NCBI GenBank assembly: GCA_012271135.1
Contig: JAAXGZ010000118.1
Location: 1-64,000, forward strand
Source of the DNA: Caldilineales bacterium
GTDB lineage: Bacteria; Chloroflexota; Anaerolineae; Caldilineales; Caldilineaceae
Length of the DNA stretch: 64,000 nucleotides
Direction of reading: 5' to 3'
Shown here: positions 38,352 to 47,812 of the stretch, piece by piece
Layout: each line of letters begins with the position of its first letter
How positions within the stretch are numbered: position 1 is the first letter of the stretch
Notes under the pieces: generated by a model
What the model saw: only the letters and a program-made list of their open reading frames with translations
The model's database searches: none
What the model was told of the DNA's origin: nothing
Translations under genes and position numbers: made by a program

Positions 38352-39134
38352 CTGCGCGGTCTGTTCGTCTGCCTGCTGGTTCCGTTGATGCTGTCCGGTT
38401 GTGTGGTTCCGCCCCGAGAGGGGCCATCCTTGGAGGACGGTGCGACGACCGGGACCGAGGCCGATCCCTGCCAACCCGGTTTTGCGCATGCCAAGGAGCC
38501 GCTCAGAAGCGACGAGGAACATGCCATGGCTTCGGAATTGTCGCTGCCGTCCCCGGTGGCCTACGAAGTGACCGTGCATGTGTTCTGGAATGCCGCGGAC
38601 CACCCCGCCGACTTCCCTCCCAACCCGCACTTCTCGCCGTTGGCCGGCGGTCCGCACAGCGAAGGCTTCCGTCTCTGGCAGCCGGGCGAACCGGCCTCTC
38701 CGGCCATCGAAATGCAGGCCGAAACCGGCGATCCGGGGCCGTTGAAGAAGACCTATCGGCAAGGCGGATCACGGGTATTGCCGGACCAGTTTGTGGTCGG
38801 GGACCTGGTTGATTCACCGGGCCGCACCACCGTTGCCTTCCGGACGGACAACGAGCACACCTTCCTGTCCGTTACCAGCAGGCTGGCCCCGAGCCCCGAC
38901 TGGTTCGTGGGTGTTGCGGCCCTACCCCTGACCAGCGGCGGAGCCTGGATCGAAGAGGCTGTCATTCCCCTATGCGTATGGGATGCCGGAACCGACGACG
39001 GACGCTCCTATGTCTCAGCCAGCGAGCAGCCGGAGAAACCACAGCCCATCCATCTTCTGAGGGGCCAGCCTTTGTCCACAGGTCCGGAACAGGCCGCGCA
39101 GGTGGGCGAACTAATCCTCCGCAGGACGGAGTGA
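38352..39134 (+). CDS. Secreted lipoprotein with Spondin_N domain
   Basis: From CTG 38352 the frame reads RGLFVCLLVPLMLSGCVVPP, a textbook lipoprotein signal (lipobox LSGC). The Spondin_N-type domain follows (YEVTVHVFWNAADHP, HFSPLAGGPHSEGFRLWQPG, SVTSRLAPSPDWFVGVAALPL, LCVWDAGTDDGRSYVSA), about residues 55-235. No ATG, GTG or TTG exists between the upstream stop and the lipobox except TTG/ATG at 38385/38388, which would destroy the signal. GGGAGG lies exactly 6 bases before the CTG. The gene follows the isomerase by 21 bp. Confidence 0.75.
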   Translation: MRGLFVCLLVPLMLSGCVVPPREGPSLEDGATTGTEADPCQPGFAHAKEPLRSDEEHAMASELSLPSPVAYEVTVHVFWNAADHPADFPPNPHFSPLAGGPHSEGFRLWQPGEPASPAIEMQAETGDPGPLKKTYRQGGSRVLPDQFVVGDLVDSPGRTTVAFRTDNEHTFLSVTSRLAPSPDWFVGVAALPLTSGGAWIEEAVIPLCVWDAGTDDGRSYVSASEQPEKPQPIHLLRGQPLSTGPEQAAQVGELILRRTE

Positions 39135-39196
39135 GCAGCGGAACCCGGTCATGGACATGATTCGACGGACACTGCTTAACCGGGCCTAAATTGCGG

Positions 39197-40816
39197 ATGA
39201 GTACCATGCTGACCTATCGGGACTTGGTGTCCCGGCTGTCCGATTTGGAACGTCTGGCCGTGCCGCCCCTGGCCGGAGAGCGGTGCGGCAGCCAAACCAG
39301 CTATGACCGCCGCTCCGTGTACAACGCGGAGACCAGCCTGTACGAAAACTGGAATGCCAACCGCGACGGTGATGGCTACATCCGCATGGAGGACGGTCTT
39401 CAGGTCGTGTTCGAGGCGGAGGGCCCAGGCTGCATCTGGCGTATTTGGTCCGCCTGGCCCGGCATGGGCCATGTCAAAATCTTCCTGGACGGCGCCCTCG
39501 AACCGGTCATGGATCTGCCGTTCCTGCATCTGTTCGGCGGGGTGGGGCTGCTGGACTACAACCTGCCCTGCTTGTCCATGAAACTGTCCCGGGGTCACAA
39601 CCGGTACATCCCAATCCCCTACAACCGTTCCTGCCGCATCCTGATGGAGCCGGACTGGGGACGCTTCTACCACATCACCTACAGCACGTTCCCCGAAGGC
39701 ACCGTGTTGCCTGCCTTCGAGGGCGAACGCGAGGATGACAACCGCATTGCCCTGGCTGAAAAGGATCGGGAACTGGCCTTCCGGGGCCGGTGTCTGCCGA
39801 CCTCGGACGACACGGAGATCACGGATGTGCAGGTGACCGTGCCCGCCGGTGGCAGCCTGGAACTGGCAACGCTGCCCGGCAACCGGGCCATCACGGGCCT
39901 GCACTGCCTGCCCGACCAAGGGGTCAGGGCCGAGGCCGAAACCACCCTGCGAGAACTCGCCCTGTCCATCCACTGGGACGGCGAGATGGAACCCAGCGTC
40001 TGGTCTCCCCTCGGGGACTTCTTTGGAGCGGCACCGGGAATCCAGTCCTACCGGGCCCTGCCCGCGGGCATGACCGACGAGTTCCTGTACAGCCACTGGT
40101 TCATGCCGTTTGCCCGCGGTGCGGAACTGCGGTTGCAGAACGACGGCGATGTGGAACACAGCCTCGCCTTCCGGATTGCTTCCCGGCCGCTGGCGCAGGA
40201 CGCCGACGAACTGCTGCGCTTCCATGCCAAGTGGCACCGGGACGCCTTTGTCGAGAAGTCCATGGGGAACGGGCGCGACATCGACTGGCCCATCCTGAAT
40301 GTGGAGGGACGGGGTCGTTTCTGTGGAGTCGCCCTGCATGTCTGGAACCGCTGGGAGATTCCGGCAGAGTCGCCTTCCAGTTGGTGGTACGGCCGCGGCG
40401 GAGACAAGACCATCGACTGGTGGTGGGGCGAAGGCGACGAGAAGTTCTTTGTGGACGGGGAGAAGTTCCCATCCACCTTCGGCACGGGTTCCGAGGACTA
40501 CATCGGCTACGCCTGGGCGGCGGAGCCGCCGTTCCCGATCTTCGACAGCCCGTTTGCCTGCCAACCCTTCACGCCGATCGACGGCAACGGCCACACGTCG
40601 GTCAATCGGTTCCACATTGCCGACGACATCCCCTTTCAGCGGGGTTTTGAGGGCTGCATCGAAAAGTACAAGGGCAATCGCTGGGGGGAGCGGGGCGAAA
40701 ACCACTGTTTGTACGACGCCATCGCATACTTCTACCTGACGCCCGGCCAAGTGGATTCCTACGGACCAGTTCCCTTGGCGGACCGCGTCGGATACTGCCG
40801 GGAACCGGGTGGTTGA
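39197..40816 (+). CDS. DUF2961 / GH172-family glycosidase
   Basis: The 539-residue protein (ATG 39197) matches the DUF2961 family, now GH172, which includes alpha-D-arabinofuranosidases and difructose-dianhydride synthase. Typical blocks are SYDRRSVYNAETSLYENWNAN, DGYIRMEDG, GPGCIWRIWSAWPGMGHVKIFLDG, WWWGEGDEKFFVDGEKFPSTFGTGSEDYIGYAW (quoted by its core FGTGSEDYIGYAW) and HIADDIPFQRGFEGCIEKY. There is no signal peptide, so it may act on imported oligosaccharides. It is followed by a 31-residue TM peptide gene and a zinc dehydrogenase gene. Confidence 0.85.
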   Translation: MSTMLTYRDLVSRLSDLERLAVPPLAGERCGSQTSYDRRSVYNAETSLYENWNANRDGDGYIRMEDGLQVVFEAEGPGCIWRIWSAWPGMGHVKIFLDGALEPVMDLPFLHLFGGVGLLDYNLPCLSMKLSRGHNRYIPIPYNRSCRILMEPDWGRFYHITYSTFPEGTVLPAFEGEREDDNRIALAEKDRELAFRGRCLPTSDDTEITDVQVTVPAGGSLELATLPGNRAITGLHCLPDQGVRAEAETTLRELALSIHWDGEMEPSVWSPLGDFFGAAPGIQSYRALPAGMTDEFLYSHWFMPFARGAELRLQNDGDVEHSLAFRIASRPLAQDADELLRFHAKWHRDAFVEKSMGNGRDIDWPILNVEGRGRFCGVALHVWNRWEIPAESPSSWWYGRGGDKTIDWWWGEGDEKFFVDGEKFPSTFGTGSEDYIGYAWAAEPPFPIFDSPFACQPFTPIDGNGHTSVNRFHIADDIPFQRGFEGCIEKYKGNRWGERGENHCLYDAIAYFYLTPGQVDSYGPVPLADRVGYCREPGG

Positions 40817-40830
40817 GTGGAGGTGCGGCT

Positions 40831-40926
40831 ATGCATTGGGTTCTGTACGCAGTACTGGGCGGGGGAGCCGTGATCACGGTCGTGGCGCTGTTCCTGCTGG
40901 CATTTGGATTAGTTACGGGCCAGTGA
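40831..40926 (+). CDS. 31-residue single-pass membrane peptide
   Basis: ATG 40831 lies 7 bases after GGAGG, and the frame encodes MHWVLYAVLGGGAVITVVAL followed by FLLAFGLVTGQ. It is a single hydrophobic helix with almost no soluble part. It is too short for the ORF track. It sits 14 bp after the GH172 stop and 40 bp before the next start, so it should be translated with the operon. Function unknown; it could be a small stabilising or regulatory membrane peptide. Confidence 0.6.
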   Translation: MHWVLYAVLGGGAVITVVALFLLAFGLVTGQ

Positions 40927-40966
40927 CGGCTTTCGGCACTGGCCAACAAACTTGAGGAGATGGGAC

Positions 40967-42010
40967 ATGGCTGAAATGGCAAGAGCGGTGGTGGTCATGG
41001 GCCAGGAGTTTGAGGTTCGGGAGTATCCGATCCCGGACCCGGACCCGGGGGCCATTGTGTTGAAGCAGGAACTGGGCGGCATCTGCGGCACGGATCTGCA
41101 CTACTGGCAACACGGCTTCACCGAGGAGAAGGGCCTGGGCCACGAGAACGTGGGCATCGTGGCCGCTCTGGGCGAGGGGGTGACCCATGATTCCATCGGC
41201 CGGCCCGTTAAGGAAGGGGACCGGGTCGTGCTGCAGCCAGGCATCCCGGCCGGATTCGGCTACGGATTTCAGGAACCGTCCAAGCTGTGCGGCGGTTTCG
41301 CCGAGTACATGCATCTGAACCTGCCCGGAACCGAATGGTGGCGGACGGACATGCCGGCGGAAGTGGGGGTTCTGACGGAACCCTTCACAATTGGCGTGCA
41401 CGCCGTGGATCGGTCCCGTATACGCATCGGTGATACGGTGGTGGTGCAGGGGTCCGGGGCGATCGGCATGGTCACCCTGATAGCGGCCCGCCTGTCAGGT
41501 GCCGGCAAGCTGATCATGGTCGGGGGCCCGCCGGAACGGCTGGCGATCGGACGCAAGTTCGGGGCCGATGTCACGATTGACATCGGTGAGGTGCCCTCGG
41601 TCGAGGAACGTACGGAACTGGTGATGCAGGAGACGCCGCGCGGCGAAGGTGCCGACATCGTGTTCGAGTGCGCCGGCTTCCTGTCCGCGACACCAGAGGG
41701 GTTGGGCTACTGTCGTCACAGCGGCACCTTTGTCGAGGTCGGACACTTCGTGGATATGGGCTCCATCGACTTCAACATCAACCGGCTGTTGATGCGCAAG
41801 AACTTGTCCCTGGAGGCCGTCTGGGCGTCACAAACCAGCCACTTCGTTCAGGCCCTGCCCATTCTGGAGCGGGGCGACATTCCGTTCGGCGACATGGTCA
41901 GCCATGTCATTCCCCTGGACCGGGTGGCCGAGGGGTTCGCCGCTCTGAACGGCACCTACCACCTAGGCGACGAGACGGTCTGCAAAATAGCCGTGTCCGG
42001 CTCCGCCTGA
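40967..42010 (+). CDS. Zinc-binding medium-chain alcohol dehydrogenase family protein
   Basis: The 347-residue protein (ATG 40967, behind TTGAGGAG; the track's 40952 start is unsupported) is an MDR dehydrogenase. The catalytic zinc site is GGICGTDLHYWQHGF and GLGHENVGIV, and the NAD-binding motif is VVQGSGAIGMVTLIAARL with downstream KLIMVGGPPERL. The structural-zinc four-Cys lobe of many alcohol dehydrogenases is absent. Substrate unknown. It ends the catabolic run that begins with the hydroxyproline-dehydratase-like gene. Confidence 0.85.
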   Translation: MAEMARAVVVMGQEFEVREYPIPDPDPGAIVLKQELGGICGTDLHYWQHGFTEEKGLGHENVGIVAALGEGVTHDSIGRPVKEGDRVVLQPGIPAGFGYGFQEPSKLCGGFAEYMHLNLPGTEWWRTDMPAEVGVLTEPFTIGVHAVDRSRIRIGDTVVVQGSGAIGMVTLIAARLSGAGKLIMVGGPPERLAIGRKFGADVTIDIGEVPSVEERTELVMQETPRGEGADIVFECAGFLSATPEGLGYCRHSGTFVEVGHFVDMGSIDFNINRLLMRKNLSLEAVWASQTSHFVQALPILERGDIPFGDMVSHVIPLDRVAEGFAALNGTYHLGDETVCKIAVSGSA

Positions 42011-42115
42011 CTCGGCCGGGCACCGGATCCTGGTGGTTGTACTCGGAGCTGTGTTGGACATGGTCAAGGTTTGCTGAGCGCCAAATTCAGCGGTCTCTTG
42101 CCGGGACATGAAACG

Positions 42116-42149
42116 AACAGCCGATTTCATCCATGAGGAGTCGGCTGTT
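42116..42149 (+). terminator. Hairpin downstream of zinc dehydrogenase gene
   Basis: AACAGCCGA and TCGGCTGTT form a perfect 9-bp stem with a 16-nt loop, followed by TTGTGTTGACTTT. It is a plausible but loop-heavy rho-independent terminator. From 42150 to 42518 I see no gene; fragments of a dead IS begin at 42519. Confidence 0.45.
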
Positions 42150-42518
42150 TGTGTTGACTTTCAATAGAGGGTCCCGCCAAGACCCGAATCGTTGAGGACT
42201 TTCCAGTTTTACAGAGCCACTGGCTGAGGCGTGGGCCGCACTGCCCGGTGGGCCGCTGCCAGATCGACGGTCACTGCGACCGCCGCGCCCCAACGCGCCT
42301 GACGCACACAACTTTGGATGACGAGGTGGTCGACCTATGCCGCGGCGTCCTCCACAGCAAGGCTTGGCAGCGCTGGCTGCAGGTGGTCTACATCCTGCCC
42401 CGCGGCGCCGACTGCAGACGACCTGGAAGTGCAATCGGAAAGTCCCCCTGCCAGGGCCGTTACATTGGAATCCATGCTGTACGCGGGGTGCCACAGTCAA
42501 GACATCGGAGCGGATTCC

Positions 42519-44084
42519 ATGCTGGGCAAACGTTCAGACCAGAGAGGTCTATTTGAGGCGGATCAGCTGTTTCTGGAGCTGGTGGGACAAGAGCAGTTTC
42601 TACGGTCAACTGGCCGCCTTGCGGGGTCAATTGCTCCCCGATGAAGACTTCGCCGACTTCTATTGTGAGAACAACGGCCGTACCAGCAAAGCCACCCAGC
42701 CTGATGGCGACCGCGCCGATGCTGCAGGTGCATGACAAGGTGAGTGATGCGGAAGCACAGCGGCGGGCCACGGTGGACCTGAGCTGGAAGGTGGCGTTGG
42801 GTGTGGATGCCTACAGCCGACTTTTTGCACAGAACACTTTGCAATGTTTCCGGGCGCAGCTGATCCTGCATGAGAAGATGCAAGAGGTGTTTGTACGCAG
42901 TCTCGATCCGGCGCGGGAGCGGGGCCTGTTGCAGGGGCGGGCCCTGCAAGCGGTACTGGATACAACCCCCATCCTGAGTCGGGGTGCGGCCAAGGACACC
43001 TACAACCTGCTGGCGGACGTCATCCGCCAGCTGATGCACAGGAGAGGGAGGTGGCTGCTTGGGCCGGGCAGGAGGGCTATGCCCGGTACCTGGAGCCCGG
43101 TATCAAAGGGTGAGGTGCAGATCGACTGGGCTGATGAGGGTGCGCGGACGGGGTTGCCGGCGCAGGTGCGGGCAGCACAGGGTGACTGTGCGCCGGACGC
43201 CCCGTGCGGGGCCAGATCGCGGACGCGGTCCAGCTCCTGGGTTAACTGCTGCTGCAGGATGTGGAACGTGCGGATGAGGGGGTACGTCTCAAGCAAGGAG
43301 TGGAACAAGATCGCATCGTGTCGGTGCATGACCCCGAGATGCGCCATGGTCGCAAGAGCCGCAACCAGCGCTTTGATGGTCACAAGGCCTCCGTCGCAGT
43401 GGAGCCGGAAAGCCAGCTGATCACGGCCGTGGCGGTGCTGCCCGGCAATGCCACGGATGCGCGCGGTGCTCTGGCGCTGGTCGCGCAGAGTGAGGAGAAC
43501 ACGGGCCTGCCGGTATCCGAAGTGCTGGCGGATTGTGCCTACGGGGATGGTCGCGCACGCGCCAGGCCTTTGCGGAGCGCGACCTTCCGCTGCGGGCCAA
43601 CGTGCCCAAACGATCGAACCGGAGTTGCTTCCCCAAGCAAGACTTCGAGATTGACCTGGAAACATTCTCCTGTACCTGTTCCGCCGGCCACGTGACGACC
43701 GACCTGCACACCCAGGGCCATGGTCCCCGTGGTGACCTCCGTCAGTCCTTCCGCTTTGCGGCCGCGGTCTGCGACCTCTGTCCGCTGCGCAGCCAATGTG
43801 TCTCGGCCAGCCGGGGCCGGGGCCGGATGGTGACCCTGCATCCCCAGGCAGGATTGCTGCAGGCCGCGCGTGCCTTCCAGTCCAGTGAGGCCGCAGTACC
43901 CTGCCGCCAGTTGCGGCAGACGGCGGAACATCGGATTGCCCGTCTGGTGCAGTTGGGGTTGCGGCAAGCGCGCTGCGTGGGCCGCCAGAAAACTGCCCTT
44001 CAGCTCCATATGACTGCCACCGTGGCCAATTTTCCCCGCATCCTGGCCGCGAGACCTGACCCCACCATCTCGGGATGGCTATGA
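42519..44084 (+). pseudogene. IS1182-family transposase, multiply frameshifted
   Basis: The protein can be read only by moving between frames: MLGKRSDQRGLFEADQLF, then GQLAALRGQLLPDEDFADFY, then QVHDKVSDAEAQRRATVDLS through TYNLLADVIRQLM. Then come LLLQDVERADEGVRLKQGVE, VHDPEMRHGRKSRNQRFDGH and VLADCAYGD, and finally DFEIDLETFSCTCSAGHVTT to the end. There are at least three frame changes, plus an in-frame TAA before LLLQDVE where the family has Gln. The DDE-type core around HDPEMRHG and EVLADCAYGDG is recognisable. The copy is dead. Confidence 0.85.
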
Positions 44085-44329
44085 TTCCCGGCTTCCGGAC
44101 GATTCCAGCCCTGATCCAAATCCTGACCTGCAAACGGCATAAACGGGCTGTTTGGGAGCACAGACCGGAACGCCGCTCCCTGTCTATTCCGAAAGGTGGC
44201 TTTGTCCGGCCTCCGGAACCTCCACGGTCTCCCACTTTCGAACCCTACAAAACTGGGTTTGTGGTTGCACTCCTAGGCGTGCGCCTGAGTTTGCTAGCAT
44301 GTCCGAAACACAGACTACAGGTGACTGCC

Positions 44330-45877
44330 ATGGGCAAGAAGACGAGGGTTGTAATCGTTGGCGGGGGGCACAACGGCCTAGTCGCTGCAGGTTACCTGGG
44401 AAGGGCTGGGCTAAACGTCCAGGTATTGGAGCGTAGGGACATCGTTGGTGGTGCCGTGGTGACGGAGGAGTGGTTTCCGGGCTACAAGATCTCCACCTGT
44501 TCCTATATCTGCCACATTCTCCAAAAGAAGGTGATCGACGACTTGGAGATGCGCAAGTACGGCTTTCACATCTATCCTATTGACCCGTCGCGCGTCCACC
44601 CCTTCCCAAACGGAAAAGTACTGACTCTCTGGCACGACGACGCAAGAACCGCCGAGGAACTCCGGAAGCTGTCGCCGGAGGACGCCGATGCCTGGCCCGA
44701 ATGGGCCGACTTTTGGCACCGTGCCGTTCGGATACTCAGCGACTACTACCTCGGCCCTCCTCCTTCGCTCGCCCAGCTTACCGAGAGGTTCCGTCAGGAG
44801 GGTGAGGAAGAGCTCCTGGAGACGCTACTGACCGTCCCGCTAAGGGACCTGATAGACCGCTACTTCATGTCGGACGAAGTCAGGACCGCGGTAAGCACCG
44901 GGTCGGTCGACATGGGAGACATAAGCGCCCCCGGCAGCGCTTACATCACCGCCCTCTATCGTTTCAGCGCCTTCCGGCCAGACACTGAGAATTACGGCAT
45001 CGTACGCGGCGGCATGGGTTCCATCACCCAGTCGCTGGCCCGTTCCGCAGAGGCGTCGGGCGTGTCCATCAGGACGGGCGCGGCAGTGAGGCGCGTCCTG
45101 ACGAACGGCGGCAGGGCTACAGGCGTCGCACTCGAAGACGGTGAGGTAATGGAGGCCGACGTTGTCCTGTCGAACGCCGACCCGAAGCGGACCTTCCTCA
45201 AGCTCCTGAGCGAGACTGACTTTGATGAGGAGTTCGTCAATGAGGTGAGAGCGCTTAAGACGCGGGCGGCTTCCGCCAAGTTTCTGTGCGCCCTGAAGGA
45301 ACTGCCCGACCTTTCCGGCTACCTTGGCTCCGGGTACAACCCGGAGCACTTGGCGATGATTACTCTTTGCCCCACGGTTGACCAGTGTGAGAGCAGCTGG
45401 CACGATGCCAAGAACGGTCGGGTGCCCGACACGCCCATCATCCACCTCCAAATCCCTACTGTGTACGACAAGACGGTCGCCCCGGAGGGCTGCCACGTGC
45501 TGTCTCTGTGGGTCTACTTCGTGCCGTCCCACGTGCGGGATGGCTCGTGGCAGGAGATGCGCCAGCAGTTCGGGGAGCGCCTCATCGACGAGGTGTGCAG
45601 GTATGCCCCGAATTTCAGGGACGCCATCATCGACTGGGTCCTGCTGACTCCGGAGGACATTGAGGAGCGCATCGGCCTTACAGACGGGAACATAAGGCAT
45701 CTTGACATGATCCCGCAGCAGATGATGTCACGACGTCCGCTGCCGGGGTGGTCCGACTACCGGACACCGGTCGAAGGCTTATACCTGTGCGGAGCCGGGA
45801 CGCATCCCGGCGGCGAGGTTACGGGTGCGCCAGGGCACAACGCAGCTCATGTCGTACTGGGGGATCTGGACCGCTGA
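44330..45877 (+). CDS. FAD-dependent oxidoreductase, phytoene desaturase-like
   Basis: The 515-residue protein starts at ATG 44330 (MGKKTRVVIVGGGHNGL); the track adds unsupported upstream residues. The Rossmann FAD motif is VVIVGGGHNGLVAAGYLGRAGL and the substrate-side signature LYLCGAGTHPGGEVTGAPGHNAA is at the C-terminus, as in CrtI/NAD(P)-FAD desaturase-like enzymes. Middle motifs such as GGMGSITQSLARSA fit. It is not in a carotenoid operon. It is boxed between dead IS1182 and IS66 transposase genes, and its codon use looks slightly different, so it may have been acquired or mobilised with them. Confidence 0.83.
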   Translation: MGKKTRVVIVGGGHNGLVAAGYLGRAGLNVQVLERRDIVGGAVVTEEWFPGYKISTCSYICHILQKKVIDDLEMRKYGFHIYPIDPSRVHPFPNGKVLTLWHDDARTAEELRKLSPEDADAWPEWADFWHRAVRILSDYYLGPPPSLAQLTERFRQEGEEELLETLLTVPLRDLIDRYFMSDEVRTAVSTGSVDMGDISAPGSAYITALYRFSAFRPDTENYGIVRGGMGSITQSLARSAEASGVSIRTGAAVRRVLTNGGRATGVALEDGEVMEADVVLSNADPKRTFLKLLSETDFDEEFVNEVRALKTRAASAKFLCALKELPDLSGYLGSGYNPEHLAMITLCPTVDQCESSWHDAKNGRVPDTPIIHLQIPTVYDKTVAPEGCHVLSLWVYFVPSHVRDGSWQEMRQQFGERLIDEVCRYAPNFRDAIIDWVLLTPEDIEERIGLTDGNIRHLDMIPQQMMSRRPLPGWSDYRTPVEGLYLCGAGTHPGGEVTGAPGHNAAHVVLGDLDR

Positions 45878-45949
45878 ACATACGCAGCGTCTGGGGGTCT
45901 GACAGGGAAGAGGTCGTCGTCGAGCACGGCGCCGTCATACCCTGCCGCC

Positions 45950-46378
45950 TTGCATATTGTGGCTGGCAACCCCGCTCTGGCGGGTCATCCGGTGGTGGCT
46001 GGGTTGGTGGCAGTGGTGGACGAGCAGGCCACGGAATTGGCCGCCCTGCGGGAGGAGATTGTGGAGTTGCGGCAGCAACTGGCCCAGCACAATGGCCACA
46101 GCGGCGCCGTGCGGGTGGCCAGCGGGGTCACGCGGGGACGGCCCGGGTCTCGGTGGCGCCGGCGCAGGTCAATGTCGGCATCGATCACTGGTCGGATCGC
46201 CGCGGCCCTGCACCGGCCGCGGGTGTCCTTCACCCACAACCGGGCCGAACCGGCCCGGCGCATGGTCAAGCTGCAGATGAAGATCTCAGGCAGCTTCCGC
46301 ACCGTGGCCGTGGCCGAGCGCTTCGCACACGTGCGGGACCTCCTGGCGGCCCTGCAGCCGGACCCCGTCTCGCCCTAA
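45950..46378 (+). pseudogene. IS66-family transposase remnant
   Basis: The N-terminal coiled coil (VVDEQATELAALREEIVELRQQLAQHNG) and C-terminal block (FTHNRAEPARRMVKLQMKISGSFRT) of an IS66 TnpC are present. The whole catalytic middle is missing and a frame change occurs in between. Only about 140 codons remain of roughly 500. It flanks the phytoene-desaturase-like gene. Confidence 0.75.
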
Positions 46379-46449
46379 CCCCACACTGCAGCCAGCGGCC
46401 TGGCGCACTCTGGTTTGGGTAACTGAACAATCACAGTGCTGCCGTTGCA

Positions 46450-47649
46450 TCAGCCGGGGGCAGCTGAATTCCCCGATCCCTGGCAGAACCCGACGGCGGC
46501 CGCGGCATACAACAGGGCGATTCGCTCCAGTTCGGAGATGGGCACCTCCTCGTTCACCGTGTGGGCTCCCAGAGCGTCCGGGCCGTGGGTGACGGCCGGA
46601 ATACCCACCTCCGCAGTGTAGATGTTGCCGTCGTCGATGAACAGCTTCGGGCCATTGGGCAGCGGACGGCCAACGAGTTCGGTGTGGACCACCTGCACCA
46701 CCTGCACGAGTGGGTGATCTGCCGGCAAATGGAAAGTGTCCCCCTGCTGCTCCCATTCCAGGGTGGTGGCGGTTCCGTACCGGGCATCGAGGCCGGCCAG
46801 GACTCCCTCAATTTGGCGGCGCGCATCCGCACCGGCTCCGGGCTGGAGCCAACGGCGCGTGCCCTCGACGATGCAAGTTTGGGGGGACTGGTTGTAAATC
46901 TCCCCTGTCAGCACCTTGCCGATGAACAGGGATTCACGTCCGGCGGAGGATTCCTCCGGACTGTCCGGCAGGGGCAAGTTTCTGAGTTGACCGACCAGAT
47001 CCAGGCCGGCCCCAATCACGTCTGGCGTCTCGGGATCCGTGTGGATTTCATGGCTGGGCGGTTGTGCGCGGCTGATTTCAATGCGGAAGATGGCCATGCC
47101 GCGCCCAGCCGTAGGCAACCAGGCTGCCTGGTATTCGGGCAGCAGGACCGCGTCCCCGTGGATGCCGGCACGGCACAGGGCCACAACCTGGCGTTTGTCT
47201 CCCCACGGTCCTTCATGGTGGTCGTGTCCGGTCAAAAGCACCGAGCCGCGGGCCGGCAGGCCCAGTTCCCGAAGCATGCGCAGGGCCTCGACCGCGGCCG
47301 CGGTGCCACCTTTCATATCCGAGGCGCCTGTTCCGACCAGCGTGTCATTCTCGATGCGCGGCGGCTTGAAGGGCAGGTGTACGGTGTCCAGGTGGCAGTC
47401 GAACTGAAGCACCGGTCCCGGTTTGCCCGAGTGCAGCCAGGCCACGACGGCCGGAGCGGACGGCCAGTCCGCTTCCTCCCTGGACACGTCAAGGCCGGCC
47501 TCGGTCAGGATGTCCGCCAACACGGTCAGTGCCGCACCGGCATCCCGGGTGGGGCTGTGGACTTCCATTAGGCGAACGGCGGTCTCCAGTAGGCGTTCAC
47601 GGTGGAGATGGGGGCGGAGAAGCGACAGGATTGGAGCTGAACCGTGCAT
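46450..47649 (-). CDS. M20/ArgE-family metallopeptidase or deacylase
   Basis: The 399-residue protein (ATG 47649) has M20 features: FDCHLDTVHLPF (metal His and Asp), GTGASDMKGGTAAAVEAL (bridging Asp), TGHDHHEGPWGD, PEYQAAWLPTAGRGMA, and the C-terminal GPDALGAHTVNEEVPISELER (His ligand). Where most M20 enzymes have an E-E pair after the third strand, this has HDHHEG, so the general base/metal pair is altered but still has a Glu. Substrate unknown. It is divergent from the Suc_Fer-like gene. Confidence 0.8.
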   Translation of the reverse strand: MHGSAPILSLLRPHLHRERLLETAVRLMEVHSPTRDAGAALTVLADILTEAGLDVSREEADWPSAPAVVAWLHSGKPGPVLQFDCHLDTVHLPFKPPRIENDTLVGTGASDMKGGTAAAVEALRMLRELGLPARGSVLLTGHDHHEGPWGDKRQVVALCRAGIHGDAVLLPEYQAAWLPTAGRGMAIFRIEISRAQPPSHEIHTDPETPDVIGAGLDLVGQLRNLPLPDSPEESSAGRESLFIGKVLTGEIYNQSPQTCIVEGTRRWLQPGAGADARRQIEGVLAGLDARYGTATTLEWEQQGDTFHLPADHPLVQVVQVVHTELVGRPLPNGPKLFIDDGNIYTAEVGIPAVTHGPDALGAHTVNEEVPISELERIALLYAAAAVGFCQGSGNSAAPG

Positions 47650-47812
47650 GGATCCTCTGACGATTGTCTTCTGTGGAAGGTGGAGTTGGAATGGTGGTAT
47701 GGTGATCTGAACAACAGCTTGAATTCTAGATTCGGTTCGCAACTGCCGTACGGCATTACGGATTCCCGTGTGCCATCAACAGTCGGCTGTACCTCTTCAA
47801 GGAATTAATTTC

